The notes: generated from the sequence alone by a model not told the origin. DNA of 64,000 nt from Batkoa obscura (GCA_030770535.1 JASVEC010000016.1:1-64000), one strand, 5' to 3'. Numbered from the stretch's first letter, positions 1 through 12,063 are shown. Numbers and translations are program-made.

Positions 1-546
1 TTAACCCTAACCCTAACCCTAACCCTAACCCTAACCCTAACCCTAACCCTAACCCTAACCCTAACCCTAACCCTAACCCTAACCCTAACCCTAACCCTAA
101 CCCTAACCCTAACCCTAACCCTAACCCTAACCCTAACCCTAACCCTAACCCTAACCCTAACCCTAACCCTAACCCTAACCCTAACCCTAACCCTAACCCT
201 AACCCTAACCCTAACCCTAACCCTAACCCTAACCCTAACCCTAACCCTAACCCTAACCCTAACCCTAACCCTAACCCTAACCCTAACCCTAACCCTAACC
301 CTAACCCTAACCCTAACCCTAACCCTAACCCTAACCCTAACCCTAACCCTAACCCTAACCCTAACCCTAACCCTAACCCTAACCCTAACCCTAACCCTAA
401 CCCTAACCCTAACCCTAACCCTAACCCTAACCCTAACCCTAACCCTAACCCTAACCCTAACCCTAACCCTAACCCTAACCCTAACCCTAACCCTAACCCT
501 AACCCTAACCCTAACCCTAACCCTAACCCTAACCCTAACCCTAACC
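1..546. repeat. Telomere repeat array (CCCTAA)n
   Basis: About 90 uninterrupted copies of CCCTAA, the C-rich strand of TTAGGG telomere DNA, begin at base 1 and stop at the junction with unique sequence near base 546. I saw no variant repeats inside the array. Its position makes base 1 a physical chromosome end or very close to one, so the genes that follow are subtelomeric. TTAGGG is the common repeat of many fungi and animals and does not by itself fix the lineage. Confidence 0.98.
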
Positions 547-584
547 ATTAAAAACTCCAATTGGAAACATAAGGCATAATTATA

Positions 585-680
585 TGGTATGTTTTTTTGA
601 TTTTATTACTTTTTATTTTTAAGCACTATTCGAGCGGAAACATTGTTGGTAAAATTTTAAGCAAAAAAATATATCTACGT
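585..680 (+). mobile_element. MITE copy 1, degenerate, forward
   Basis: Degenerate copy of the window-wide MITE family, recognisable by the core around AAGCACTATT and GTTGGTAAAATTTTAAG. It is the closest copy to the telomere. Both ends are eroded, so no target duplication is visible. Confidence 0.6.
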
Positions 681-937
681 ATGCTTTCAAAATTATTGAA
701 GTTTTTAATAAATATTAACAAATATCATTAAAATTATTTTATTTTGTAAGCTTCTAAAACTTTCTACATTTATATTGTTATTTTTAAAATGTTTCTTTTG
801 TTTCATCGTTTTTTTATTAAATATTATTTAAGTAAAAAAATATACTATTGCTTATTCAAAAACTAATATTGATAATAGTTTTAAATCAGTATATAACATT
901 GATTAAAACACTTGATACTCAAAGCTTAGTTACTTCA

Positions 938-1036
938 TGCAGATGCATTTTTTTGCTTAAGAAGTTTACTGATAGTTTTTCTGCTCAAATAGCGCTTAAA
1001 AATGAAAAAAGTAATGAAACCAAAAAAGGCATCCCC
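938..1036 (-). mobile_element. MITE copy 2, reverse
   Basis: Reverse-orientation copy with the core CTCAAATAGCGCTTAAAAAT and an end reading GCATCCCC. It accounts for the 65-codon open frame overlapping it. Confidence 0.7.
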
Positions 1037-1092
1037 TTATGTTAATTATAGAAAGTTAAAAAATAAAAGAGGATGTTTAATAAAACTTGAAA

Positions 1093-1815
1093 TTGTGAAA
1101 TCTGGTGTTCAGTGATTGGAGTCAAAAATAGATATTGCCTGATCGACTACACTGTAAGTCGAAAGGTCTTAGTCTATATGACTAAGATAGATTTGACTTA
1201 TGAGGAAAAGCATGTAATAGGCTACGGGCTATGTAAGACAAATAGAATAGACAATACTAATGTGAAATCTACGTAAAATACTATCAAGAGAACTTAGTGG
1301 CTTTATTAAATGTTTGAGATATCAGGAAATAATTCAGTTGGAAAGCCTTGTGATAGTATTTTACGTAAATTTTACAGTAGTATTGTCCATTTTATTTATC
1401 TTACATAGTCCGTAGCCTATTACATGCTTTTCCTCATAAGTCAAATCTATCTTAGTCACATAAACTAAGACCTTTTGACTTACAGTGTAGTCAACCAGAC
1501 GAAGCTGTTTTTGATTCTAATCACTGAGCATCAGATTTCACAGTATTTTACGTACGTTTTGCATTAGTATTGGCTATTATATCTGTCTTACATAGTCTGT
1601 AACCTATTATTTGCTATTCTTTATAATTCAAGTCTACCTTAGTCACATAAACCAAGACCTTTCAATTTACGGCTAGCCAGCCAAGCAAGGACTACTTTTG
1701 ACTCCAACTATTAAGTACTAGGTTTTATAAATCCACGTAAAATACTATCAGAAAGGCCTAGTGGCTTTATTAAAGGTAGGAGATATCAAGGAATAATTCA
1801 GTTAAAAAGCCTCGA
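1093..1815. repeat. Subtelomeric foldback with repeated arms
   Basis: An imperfect inverted repeat of about 195 bp per arm (1093-1290 and 1352-1545, roughly 90 percent identical by eye) flanks a 60-bp loop. The second arm is followed by a more diverged direct copy of itself (about 1546-1727). A box of about 85 bp containing TAGTGGCTTTATTAAA occurs at about 1265-1350 and again in direct orientation at 1728-1815. The order is therefore arm, box, inverted arm, inverted arm, box. GC content is higher than in the surroundings. It resembles no element family I know and carries no open frame; a foldback transposon remnant or a subtelomeric satellite unit are both possible. Confidence 0.8.
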
Positions 1816-2009
1816 GTTGCTATACTCTAGTCTCTTCTATACTCCAAAAAATATGGAGATCAAAATGAGAGGATAATGTTCTTTAAAATGAGGTTATAAA
1901 TTCTCATAGAAAATCAAAACAAGAGCATGGAATTGATTATACTAAACTCGGGAACACGACAGCTTGGGCGACTATTATGTTGTAATCAATCATGGAGCTG
2001 ACAAAGCGA

Positions 2010-2101
2010 TATTTTACAGCTTTATCACTTTTTCCATTTTTTAAGCGCTATTTGAGCAGAAAAATTGGTAGTGAAATTCTTAAACACAAAAATGCATTCC
2101 C
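2010..2101 (+). mobile_element. MITE copy 3, 5' end eroded
   Basis: Forward copy with the core TTAAGCGCTATTTGAGCAG and end TGCATTCCCG. The left end has lost the GGGGATGT terminus. The 92-codon open frame here is a by-product of this copy plus AT-rich flank. Confidence 0.65.
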
Positions 2102-2656
2102 GTATATTATAGATTCTTTTTTTTTCATTTTTTATTTAAATTTTGAATTATCATACCTTTTATCAATAAGGTATGTATTTGTTGTTCTAAATTTTATGAT
2201 GTTTCTATTATCATTTTATTTTATTATTTTTAAATGCCAATATATTATTATTAAACTTCCTCAAAACTAAAAGACTATATAATTATTTATAAATTTATAT
2301 TCATTTTTACCATATAGTAAAGTTTTACTTAATCAAATGTTATAATGAATTTAAATTAAATATACATCAAGTAGTATGTCATTCTCAAACTTAACTTTGA
2401 AAACTGCGCTTTTTTATGATCAATTAATATTTTATTAGAACACTATCTAACTTAAAAACAAATATCATGACAAACCCACCTTAGAAACTTTTAGATTTTT
2501 ATAATTTTATACAATTTATAACTTGTTTTAATAAATTAGTAGATCGATACAAGTACACGTTAATCAGAAACATACCTTTGAAGTTGCAGACATATCTATT
2601 TATAAATATTTATAAACAAAACAATATCAAATACATTATAATCATAATCTCACAAA

Positions 2657-5600
2657 ATGGCAGTACTCGATTTTGAAATTAAAGAATATAGCAACGAACT
2701 ATCATATAAACAATTTACTAAGCCAATTATTAAAAGCTCAGTAGATGATAGAGAATATCGATATATCATATTAAACAATGACTTGACTGTATTATTAATT
2801 TCAGATCCAAATGGTGATAAAGCAGCCGCTTCTTTAGATATTCATGTTGGTTCACAGAATGATCCTGTTGAATTACCGGGTTTAGCTCATTTTTGTGAAC
2901 ATTTGTTATTTATGGGAACAGAAAAATACCTAAAAGAAAATGATTACTCAGAAGTAATAAAAATATTATAGTAAAATATAACTTAAGAAACTAACAATAT
3001 TTAAAGTATTTAGCTGAGAATGCTGGTTATTCTAACGCTTATACTTCTTATGATCATACCAACTATTACTTTGAAGTAGGCCCAAATCACCTCGAAGGTG
3101 CTTTAGATAGGTAATTAAGGATATTTGATTTTGAAACAATAATAATTATGAATTGAATAGATTCTCTCAATTCTTTACTTCTTCACTTTTTAGTCCAAGC
3201 TGTACTGAAAGAGAAATCAAAGCGGTAGATTCAGGTATTTCATCTTTATAAAAATGAGATAAAATAATAAGTTGTATAATTAGAGAATAAAAAGAATTTG
3301 CAGGAAGATGATTGGAGACTATTACAACTATATAAATCATTTAGTAAAAAAGACCATCCATATTCTCGTTTTGCTACAGGTAATTGTCACAAAGATATAA
3401 TATTTTATAAATATATCGTTTATGCTGTTACTAGGTAACTTGGATACTTTACTCGAAGAACCAAAATCAAAAGGAATTGATACAAGAGAAGAGTTATTAA
3501 AGTTTTATAATAAATTTTATTCATCAAATATCATGAAACTCGTTGTAAGTGGAAAAGGTAATCAAATAATATAATATAATATTTTAATGATAAATACTAA
3601 TTTTATTAAGAATCCCTTGATAAATTAACTGAATGGGTAATTCCTCGTTTCTCATTAGTTAGAAATCTCAATATTGAGCCACCAATTCATTTTGATTCTC
3701 CAACCCCGAAAGAACACTTCAATGTAATTTAAATTTATTATCATTATATTAATTTATTCATGAATATTTGTTAGTCTAGAATTTATGTTGTCCCAGTCAA
3801 GGATGCTCGTAGCCTTCAATTGAATTTTGAAATTCCACCCCAAACAAAATTATTTGATTCAAAGGTATTTAATTTAATACATCTATTACTTAAAACTTTG
3901 TATAACAACTTCTTTTTAGCCTACAAATATTTTATCGCAGCTTATTGGCCATGAAGGTCCAGGCTCCATTCTGTCTTTATTGAAAGAAAAAGGATGGGCT
4001 ATTTCTCTAGAAGCTGGTGCCGTAGAAGACAATCCTGCATTTTGTTTTTTTGCAATTTCAATCGAAGTAACTTCAATCGGTTTAGGTACTTAAATGTTTG
4101 AATTTATGTTATATAACTAATTGTAAAAGAAAATACGGATGATATTGTTTTAATAGTATTCCAATATATTCATCTATTGTTAAAAGAAGGCGTTAGTAGA
4201 ACTTATTTTGATGAAGTAAGTTATTTTTCATAGATTTTATGCTTATTAATTATTTTCTAGCTTAAATCTATTGAAGACGCAGAATTCAAATTTAGAGAGA
4301 ATTTTAATGTATCATCTTATGTTTCTCTACTTTCAAGTATTCTTCATTCAGATTGTTCTCCTCATGAAATTTTATATACACCTTTTGTTTTAAAGAAATA
4401 TGATCCAAAGTTAATAATGGAAACCCTTTCTTATATTAATCCAGATCGCTTGGTGTAAGTATAATTTTATATGATCATATTATTTTTAACATTTTAGTAT
4501 GCTTTTGGTTTCAAAATCATTTCAAGAAAGAAATGATTTAGTTAAAGAAAGATGGTATGGGACAGAATATGCTATTGAAAGGATTTCACAAACCTATATA
4601 AACGTAATGTTTATTTATAACTTTAACTTTAATTATTTAATTTTGTAAAATAGGGTTTAAAAACAGCTGAGATTAACTCCAAACTTCATTTACCAAAGCC
4701 AAATCTGTTTATACCTACTAATTTTGGATTATCAAAGCTTAATGGTATAGCTAAAAAGGTAGTATATTATTTAAAGTAATTAGTTTAACTTATATTTTGT
4801 AAGAACCCAATACTTTTGGTTAATGATAAAAAAGGGAGCTTATGGTATAGTAGAAGTGAATTCAATGTTCCAAAATCATCCATTTTTTTGGTTTTAAGGA
4901 ATCCTTTTTGTTATGCATCACCACGTCATTTTAGCTACCTAGAACTCATAAAGGATATTCTAATTGAGAATTTAAATGAAATCACGTATGATGCCCATTT
5001 AGCAGGCTTATCCTATTCGATTCATACTACCTACAATGAATTAAATATCACAGTACATGGGTTTAATGATAAAATGGAAACACTGTTGCTAGAAATATTA
5101 AATAACATTATAAAGTTCAAAATAGACGACGTGATATTTAACAATTGTAAAGAAAAGGTAATAAAATTAAGACAAATTTACATGAATTAAAACAAGTTGT
5201 TATTAAATAGTATTTAAGAGAGCTCCAAAATGCAAAGATGAACCCACCTAATGCTCTTGCAAGTTATCAACTTACATGCTTATTACTTGAGAAAGTGTGG
5301 AGTAGCGAAGACAAAGAAAAAGAAGTACCAAGTAAAAAATTTATCGATTGTAATTATGAAACTAATTTTTTAAGCAATTACATCGGATGAATTGATGAAG
5401 TTTTCTAACGAATTTTTTTCTCGTGCTTATGTTACCTCATATATCAATGGAAACTTTAATCATAAGGTAGTAAAGTAGTAGCCATTGTTTTATATAAATT
5501 TAGTTTATTTTTATAGGAATCGATCAAAATTTACAATGATATAATGGCCCTATTTGATTTTAAACAGCTTTATCCTGCTGAAATGATCTCAAGAAGAAAC

Positions 5601-6452
5601 GTAGTACTCCCGGGACCAAATTGCTCTTATGTTTATCAAAAGAAAGTTCCAAATCCAGAAACAACTGATTCATCAATAGAATTTTATCTTGATATATATA
5701 CCTATAATGATTTAAAAAAAAGAGTCTATTCTCAATTTTTAGGGTACATTATTAGTGAGCCAGCTTTTAATCAACTACGTACTGTCGAACAATTAGGTTA
5801 TATTGTGTATGGTGGAGCAGCTTCAGAATATTCTGTAGGCGGTATCAGTTTTACCATTCAAAGTGAATTTAATCCTATTTATCTTGAATCAAGGATCGAG
5901 GCCTTTTTGGATAAATATCTGGTAAAATTAGCACACTGACATTTATATTTAATACTAAACCATTTATTTTAGAATTTATTAGAGAACTATACTGATGAAG
6001 AGTTTCAAAATAAAGTACAAGCATTCATTACTATTAAGCTTAAAAAGGATGATAATATATTTGAATTTGCCTATAGTAAGTGGGCTCCAATTGATTCAGG
6101 TTTTTATGATTTTGATGAAGGTAATTCTATAAAAACAAGATTATAATATTATGCTAAGCAACATCTTTATTTAATAGCTGAATCTGCCGTTTCTATTTTA
6201 CGTAATATTACTAAAGATAATATGATTGGCTTTTTCAAAAAGTACGCTATTCGTGGATCTTCTAATAGACGTAAATTATCAGTACATATGGTTTCTCAAA
6301 TTACAAAAGAAAATGATGAGAAGCTTGAAAACAACTTTACCTTAAATGATTGCGGGCAACTTATTGATGATATTGTTGATTTCAAAGCCTCAAACAAACT
6401 TTATATACCCCCATTTCCACAAGCATCCATACCTTTATGGCGTGAAGAATAA
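2657..6452 (+). CDS. Insulin-degrading-enzyme-like M16 protease, copy A
   Basis: Zinc metalloprotease of the M16A family (human IDE, yeast Ste23), which cleaves short peptides inside a closed chamber. I can place 18 exons with GT-AG introns of about 40-60 nt: 2657-2953, 3007-3110, 3161-3234, 3284-3379, 3435-3557, 3611-3723, 3775-3864, 3920-4085, 4130-4215, 4261-4454, 4498-4603, 4654-4758, 4804-5157, 5211-5331, 5375-5466, 5517-5921, 5973-6120, 6178-6452. They join in frame to 982 residues, normal for the family. The inverted zinc motif HFCEH is at residues 78-82. The C-terminal half keeps the conserved [10 protein letters not shown] stretch. No break was found, so it looks functional although it starts only about 2.1 kb from the telomere repeats. 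A close paralog lies in inverse orientation at 35250-39146. No signal peptide or obvious targeting leader is visible; a cytosolic location is inferred from the family. Confidence 0.93.
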
Positions 6453-6788
6453 CGAATAAACTTATTGATTTGGAAATTAGAGCTAGCTAATGTTTAAAAA
6501 ATAAAGTAATAAATTAAAATAAATAACACAACTACTAAGTTTAATTTAGATCGTTCTTACAATACCCATTTATGTAATTTAAAAACATATGGCTTTATAA
6601 TATAATATAAAAGGCTAATTTATTCTATTATTAAAAGTGCCTATATGTTATACAATGCTTAAAATAATTCCATATTATTTATCTTTATAACTTACAATAT
6701 GAGTCATATAAGCATTTCTCATACATTCACAAATATAATTAAATCCTTAAAATCATCTAATGCACCTTGGTGCTATTTATATTTATAT

Positions 6789-6896
6789 GGTAATATTTTT
6801 TTTGGTTTCATACTTTTTCCATTTTAAAAGCACTATTTGAGTAGAAAAATTGTTGATAAAATTCTTAAATACAAAAATACATCCCCATTTATTGTT
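6789..6896 (+). mobile_element. MITE copy 4, forward
   Basis: Full-length forward copy with right end ACATCCCC and left end degraded to GGTAATATT. Flanks are ATAT on the left and ATTT on the right, so the target duplication is not intact. Confidence 0.8.
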
Positions 6897-7196
6897 TTAA
6901 AAGTGACATATTATAAAAATCCGCGATAGCAACAGCAGATAGATTTTTTAAACTTATAAAAGATGAAATTGCATTAACATTTTAAAAATAAACTAAATTG
7001 TATTAAATTATCATATGGGTGATTTTTTATTATATTAATAGATTACCAGAAAATTTATTATATGTGAATATCTAAATTGGTTTCATTTTATCTAATTTTT
7101 GAACACTTTATATTAAAAACTGCCCAAAATTCTATAAAAGTAGTTTTTTTTATTAAGCAAAAGTATCCAACACAGCTTTAAATTATTTTATCATAT

Positions 7197-7293
7197 GGGA
7201 GTGTTTTTTTTGGTTTCATACTTTTTCCATTTTTAAGCACTATTTGAGTGGAAAAGCTATTAATAAAATCCTTAAACACAAAAATACATCTCC
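7197..7293 (+). mobile_element. MITE copy 5, forward, ATAT duplication
   Basis: Forward copy between GGGAGTG and ACATCTCC, flanked on both sides by ATAT. It lies about 300 bp from copy 4 in the same orientation. Confidence 0.85.
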
Positions 7294-7523
7294 ATATTTT
7301 ATATTGTAAGTTAGCTAAATTTCTAACAAATTTAGTAGAAATTTGCAGATTAGCAGAGATTTTATTGATATAACCTATATATTGATATTAATGGAAGTTT
7401 TAGTATACAAATAAGTGCATATTCTTATAAAATCCCATTGAAAAATATTTACTATTGACTGTTTATAAATAATGTTGCAAATTTGCTATCTAAATAAATT
7501 ACTTTAATGTTATGATCACAGTG

Positions 7524-7692
7524 TTGATGTATTACTAAGTTGATAAATAGCTGGATAGGAGAGAGTGGTTAGCCCCGAAACTATAATCAATCATCTCTAC
7601 GTAATATAAGCAATATAATAATAATTTTTATTTATTATTACAACTGTTTACTTTTTAATTATTTATCAACTTAGTAATTTAAATAATATCAA
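7524..7692. repeat. Weak inverted repeat, possible second small TIR element
   Basis: The left arm around 7524-7551 (GTTGATG then TTACTAAGTTGATAAATA) is complementary to 7658-7692 (ATTTATCAACTTAGTAA then ATCAACA) with small gaps. The centre contains a locally GC-richer stretch (GTTAGCCCCG). It may be a relic of a different small inverted-repeat element; only one copy was seen. Confidence 0.35.
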
Positions 7693-8315
7693 CATTTAAC
7701 AGTTCATTTTTATTATTTAATAAAGTATTTAGTAAATTTTTAAAATTTCTGTTATTTTCTTAAAATAAGCTGGAGCTAATTTCAATTTTTTTATTTTCTT
7801 AGACTTTATAACTCTAATTAATTTTTTGCTTTTTTCTAACTTATCAGATATTAGATAACAATGTAGTTTGTTATTATATTTAATAAAATGTAAATATTTT
7901 TTAGTATCTTATTTTTCTAATACCATCCCTGTATCTTTGTCTCTTTTATATTTTTCAAAAATTATATCCGTTTTCCTATTATTAATAATTGAGTTATTGT
8001 TTTATTATTTTTATTATTTTCATAAATAAAAATCTTAATTTTTAAAAATAATTAATGTTTTTTATTCTAATTGATGCTTTAAAACTATTTTTCCATTATA
8101 AAAAATTCAAAATGTCTATCAACTATATTTTTTCTGTAATGGTTAGCAAAAAAATCAAATTTAAATTTGGGCTACTATTTTACAATTTTTTAAATATATG
8201 ATGTAAAAACTTTTAGGATTCAAAATAGTTTTCTTATCTGCCTACATATTGATTTTTATAAACTTTTTGAATAAAAGCTCTTTAAATGCTAAATTAACCA
8301 AAGTTTTCTGCACAT

Positions 8316-8414
8316 GAGAATATATTTTTTTTGTTTAAGGGCTTTACTAACAATTTTTCCACTCAAACAGCACTTAAAAAATGGTAAAAGCAATGAAATA
8401 AAAAAACATCATTA
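8316..8414 (-). mobile_element. MITE copy 6, reverse, tandem with copy 7
   Basis: Reverse-orientation copy with worn left end (GAGAATAT). It abuts copy 7 head to tail, with only ATAT between them. Confidence 0.75.
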
Positions 8415-8417
8415 TAT

Positions 8418-8513
8418 GGGGATATATTGTGTTTAAGAATTTTTCTCATAATTTTTCCACTCAAATAGCGCTTAAAACATGGAAAAAGTAATGAAGCCAA
8501 AAAAAACATCACC
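8418..8513 (-). mobile_element. MITE copy 7, reverse, tandem with copy 6
   Basis: Reverse copy starting GGGGATAT and ending ACATCACC. It shares its left flank with copy 6, so the pair probably arose by insertion next to an existing end or by local duplication. Confidence 0.8.
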
Positions 8514-8715
8514 AAATGTTACATCTTTTTACATAATTATTTAAAATATTATAATTACTAAACCTAAGTTATATATATTTAGTTTTTATCCAATTACTTA
8601 AATTTTTTATAATATATTATTTATAGTCTAGAGGCATGCTTTAGTCAATTTTACCATTGTTTTTTAATTTGTTTTTTTCCAGTTTTTTTTATTAAAATTA
8701 AAAGCTTTAATATAT

Positions 8716-8812
8716 GGGGATGTTTTTTTGATTTATTACTTTTATATTTTTTTAAGCGCTATTTGAATGGAAAAATTGTTAGTAAAATTCTTAAACACAA
8801 AAATACATCCCC
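8716..8812 (+). mobile_element. MITE copy 8, forward, near-perfect, ATAT duplication
   Basis: One of the best preserved copies: starts GGGGATGTTTTTTTG, ends ACATCCCC, and is flanked by ATAT at 8712-8715 and 8813-8816. It is a good reference for the family. Confidence 0.92.
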
Positions 8813-9316
8813 ATATCTTGTATAGCATTTTTTCCCTTTATTATAAATAACATCATGTATATATCCTTTATTAACTGTAACCTGTCTCCTTTGATTTTCT
8901 TTATAATAACGATTTAAGGGTACTTTTTTCTGGAATAGACTTTAATTGCATTGTTCATGATTTCAAGGAAAACTTGTAGCATCTAAAAAATAGTTAATTT
9001 TAAAAAAAGATTATAAAATTTGAGGTTTTTTTATATTATTATTAATTTCCAATTCAATTTCCTTTTCTCAATCATTATTAATTGCTTGAAATTGTCTAAA
9101 AATTATTAGTATTTCTCTATATAAAAAATAAAATATATACCCCTGTATATTTAGTTTAAATCCTCTACATTTAACAATATTATTAACATCATAAAGTTCT
9201 TTTTTATTAAAGCTTTATTTTTTATTTCATTATAGGTTTCGCTCTTAGCCAGAGCAATATACAAACCAATGGTTAATTTTACTATATTATAATTTTAAGC
9301 AGATATGTTTGACTTT

Positions 9317-11858
9317 TTAAACACCGCCACCAGATCTTGTTGTAGAAAATTTGTTAAGAGGGGTTAATGGAATATTAGAGCTTGAGTTTTGAGGGGCCTT
9401 GATGTATGAAAGGACTTCTAAAAATTCGTAAAATTCTACAGAGCCTAGCTTATTTATATTGGCCTTATTTATAACTTGTTCTAATTGAGATGGTGTTAAA
9501 GTGGAAAACCCAGAATGTTCTAATACCTTTGAAAGATCTTTATAATCTATATGACCGTCCTTATCACTATCATGCTTAGAAAAGGCTTCACGATAGACAG
9601 ATAATTCTTTTGGTGTAAAATTTCCTCTTGAATAAGATGGAGTCAAACCATTTAACCCTTCAGCATTTTGGGTGGCTTCATCCTTATTTAATCCCATAGT
9701 AGTAAGGAATTTCAAAGCATTATCATATTCTTTGTTTTGTCTGCTCTTATCCCAATTTAATTCAGCACTCATTATACTAATTACCCTTGGCAATGCCTCT
9801 TTAGCGGCATGAGAATTCAAGAAAGATAAACGCGTACGACGAGCTAAAACATCTACTGCAGTGCATGCATATTCATTTTTAACGGCGTAACGTACTTCTG
9901 CTTCAAGATAAGGATAAGATGGTGACAATTTTGTGCCAAATAATGGCCAACGTTGCCCAGTAACTTCGCAATGAGAAGCAACACCCCATGCTCTATCACC
10001 ATAATTGGTTGCTAAATGTTTAGCAACATCTGTTTCCAAACCAAAATGCTGTATAAGTTTGATATACATATTTTTTGAATATCCGTGAGCTCCAATTAAT
10101 TTCAAAGATTCAGTTGCACATGCATTATTAGGTTTAAGGTTAAATATTTCAACTGCTTTATCTACAGTTTCCTCAGCCATAGCACGATAAGTTGTCCATT
10201 TTCCACCAGCAATAGTGATAAGTTTATTTTTAGATACATTAATCATATGATTACGTACTAATCCTTCAGTACTCTTAGCTGATGGGTCTCTTACTAATGG
10301 TCGAATACCAGACCAAGCCGATAAGACATCACCACGACGTACATTAATATCTACAATGGATTAAAATTAACCTTTTTTTAGAGCTTTAATATTACCTGAG
10401 CTTAAATAACGACGAATTTCATCAAGGATCCATTCAATTTCTTGCTCTTCTGGAATTGGCTCACTAGTAACTGTTGTAGGGGTATCGGTTGTTCCTGCTA
10501 CGACATTACCTTCCCATGGCAAGAAAAAGATTACTCTACCATCTGAAGTTGATGGGTCAAGCATACCCATAGATGAAGGACTGTAATAGTTTGGTAAAAC
10601 AATATGTACTCCTGCACTAGGTGCTACTATCTCTTTTGATTCTTTTTCATCCATCTTTCTGAGGCCATCTATTTTAATTGTCAATTTTCATAATTGTTAT
10701 TTTTTTTTAAAATACCTGTAAATGGACCAGTTGCATTAATAACGCCCTAAAAAATCAATATCACTTTATTTACTAGTTAACTATATCTTTTACCTTAGCT
10801 TTAATTGAATATTCTTCACCAGTTAGAACATCCTTAACTTTTGCTCCACGAACAACATCTCCACTCTCGTCTTTTTCTTTAATTAATTCTATAACTTCAG
10901 TGTGATTTACTGAAACTGCACCTTGGAATACAGCAGTAAGAATCAAAGAAATATTCATTCTTGAATCATTATGTTGTCCTAACAAATTAATTTAAACTAT
11001 ATTTCGTTAATCCTGAATATATATTTACCATCATAATAAACCATAGAACCTACAAGTTCATCTTTTTTCAACATTGGGAATGATTCAAGTGTTTTTTTTC
11101 TAGACATGAAATAACTACTTTGAAGTCCTTCACCACCAGCTAGTACATCATATACTTTAGAACCAGCCCAGAAATAAGGTACTTGCCACCATCTATAAAT
11201 TAATAACTGTATTTTAGAAACAAATAAAAGTTTACTTATAAATTGGCAACATGATAGGTAATTGTGATGAGAGATGTGGCGCAGTATGTAAGAAGATAGA
11301 TCTTTCATGAAGAGCTTCAACTACAAGTTTGTATTGCTCATAATCTAAGTTCCTAAATGCTTTTTCCAGATAACGAACTCCTCCGTGTACTAATTTGGTT
11401 GATTTTGACGAAGTTCCTTAATCGAACATGAACAAAACATAGTATAAAAATATAAAAAAAGTACCTGAAGAGTAATCATCTCTTTCAACTAAACCAACTT
11501 TTAAGCCTCTTGATGCAGCATCTAAAGCTATACCTGCACCAGTTGCACCACCTCCAACAATTAATAAATCAAACTCTTGACTCTGATCTTTTGAGCTGAC
11601 TTTAAGTTTTTCAATCATTTCCTCACGAGAAGGAGGGGTCCAAAAGGTATGTATTCCTTCAGGTTCATTTGAGGAGTCTAAAGAGATGGCACCTTGTGGT
11701 CTTTTAAGGATAGGGTGGTCAGGTGAAAGCTGATATGGTTTTTTTTGTGAATTGTTTTTTTGATAGCTAATATAAGCTGTAGCACCAGTTACAGCTACAA
11801 TAGAAGTTATTGCAATAGGCTTGATAGGGATTTTACCCTTTAATAGTCTCCAAGACAT
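9317..11858 (-). CDS. GUT2: Mitochondrial FAD glycerol-3-phosphate dehydrogenase with EF-hands
   Basis: Oxidises glycerol-3-phosphate to dihydroxyacetone phosphate at the outer face of the mitochondrial inner membrane and passes electrons to ubiquinone (glycerol phosphate shuttle). The N-terminus has a basic leader and one hydrophobic segment (about residues 14-32), then the FAD loop GGGATGAG at about 102-109. The conserved [13 protein letters not shown] follows after the first intron. The start at 11858 precedes this leader. The C-terminus carries one canonical EF-hand ([13 protein letters not shown]) and one degenerate hand, as in animal GPD2; the yeast enzyme lacks them, so calcium stimulation is inferred. 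Several exons are visible (for example 9317 to about 10350, with short ones upstream). A GATA-type element and a hairpin lie about 170 bp upstream. The call is very secure. Confidence 0.95.
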
Positions 11859-12022
11859 TTGTTTAATTTTTTGAAATTGAAAAATGGTGATTAAAAAATA
11901 TTCCAGTTATTTTTATACTTTTAATTTGGTAGCTATTGCATCGAGGTTTTTTTATTTTTATTTTTTATTTTTATTCTTTAAAATTGCTCAATCATTTAGT
12001 TTGTTTAAACGAAGTCACTTTT

Positions 12023-12063
12023 TTATCTTATCTTATGTTAGCCTTATTCTCTAATAGGGCTAA
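12023..12063 (-). promoter_or_regulatory. Possible GATA sites and hairpin upstream of GUT2
   Basis: On the GUT2 strand, AGATAAGATAA (two overlapping GATA-factor core sites) lies about 170 bp before the start codon. It adjoins an 11-bp stem with one mismatch (TTAGCCTTATT / AATAGGGCTAA, 12038-12063). GATA factors commonly control fungal metabolic genes, but in AT-rich DNA this motif can arise by chance. Confidence 0.3.

Larger units (their letters stand above)
547..2656. other. Subtelomeric non-coding region
   Basis: This 2.1 kb stretch between the telomere array and the first gene contains three degenerate copies of the window's MITE family and a large imperfect foldback (1093-1815), both listed separately. 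Open frames at 848-1045 and 1992-2270 come from MITE sequence and show no protein family. Nothing else gene-like was seen. Confidence 0.7.
6453..9316. other. Repeat-rich intergenic region
   Basis: This 2.9 kb region contains five MITE copies and a weak inverted repeat (7524-7692), listed separately. The stretch 7720-8300 is T-rich, and its reverse strand reads as lysine/asparagine-rich broken frames that could be a decayed coding region; nothing is recognisable. No intact gene or tRNA was found. Confidence 0.5.

Noticed and set aside
848-1045. 65-codon open frame near the telomere
   Set aside because: It runs through MITE copy 2 and its AT-rich flank; no family resemblance.
1992-2270. 92-codon hydrophobic open frame
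   Set aside because: It starts in a degenerate MITE copy and continues in AT-rich DNA that gives Phe/Ile/Leu by composition.
7560-7610. Possible tRNA around GGTTAGCCCCG
   Set aside because: No acceptor stem, anticodon arm or T-loop can be folded.
7720-8300. Reverse-strand lysine-rich frames as a transposase for the MITE family
   Set aside because: Too broken and low in complexity to show any catalytic motif or family.
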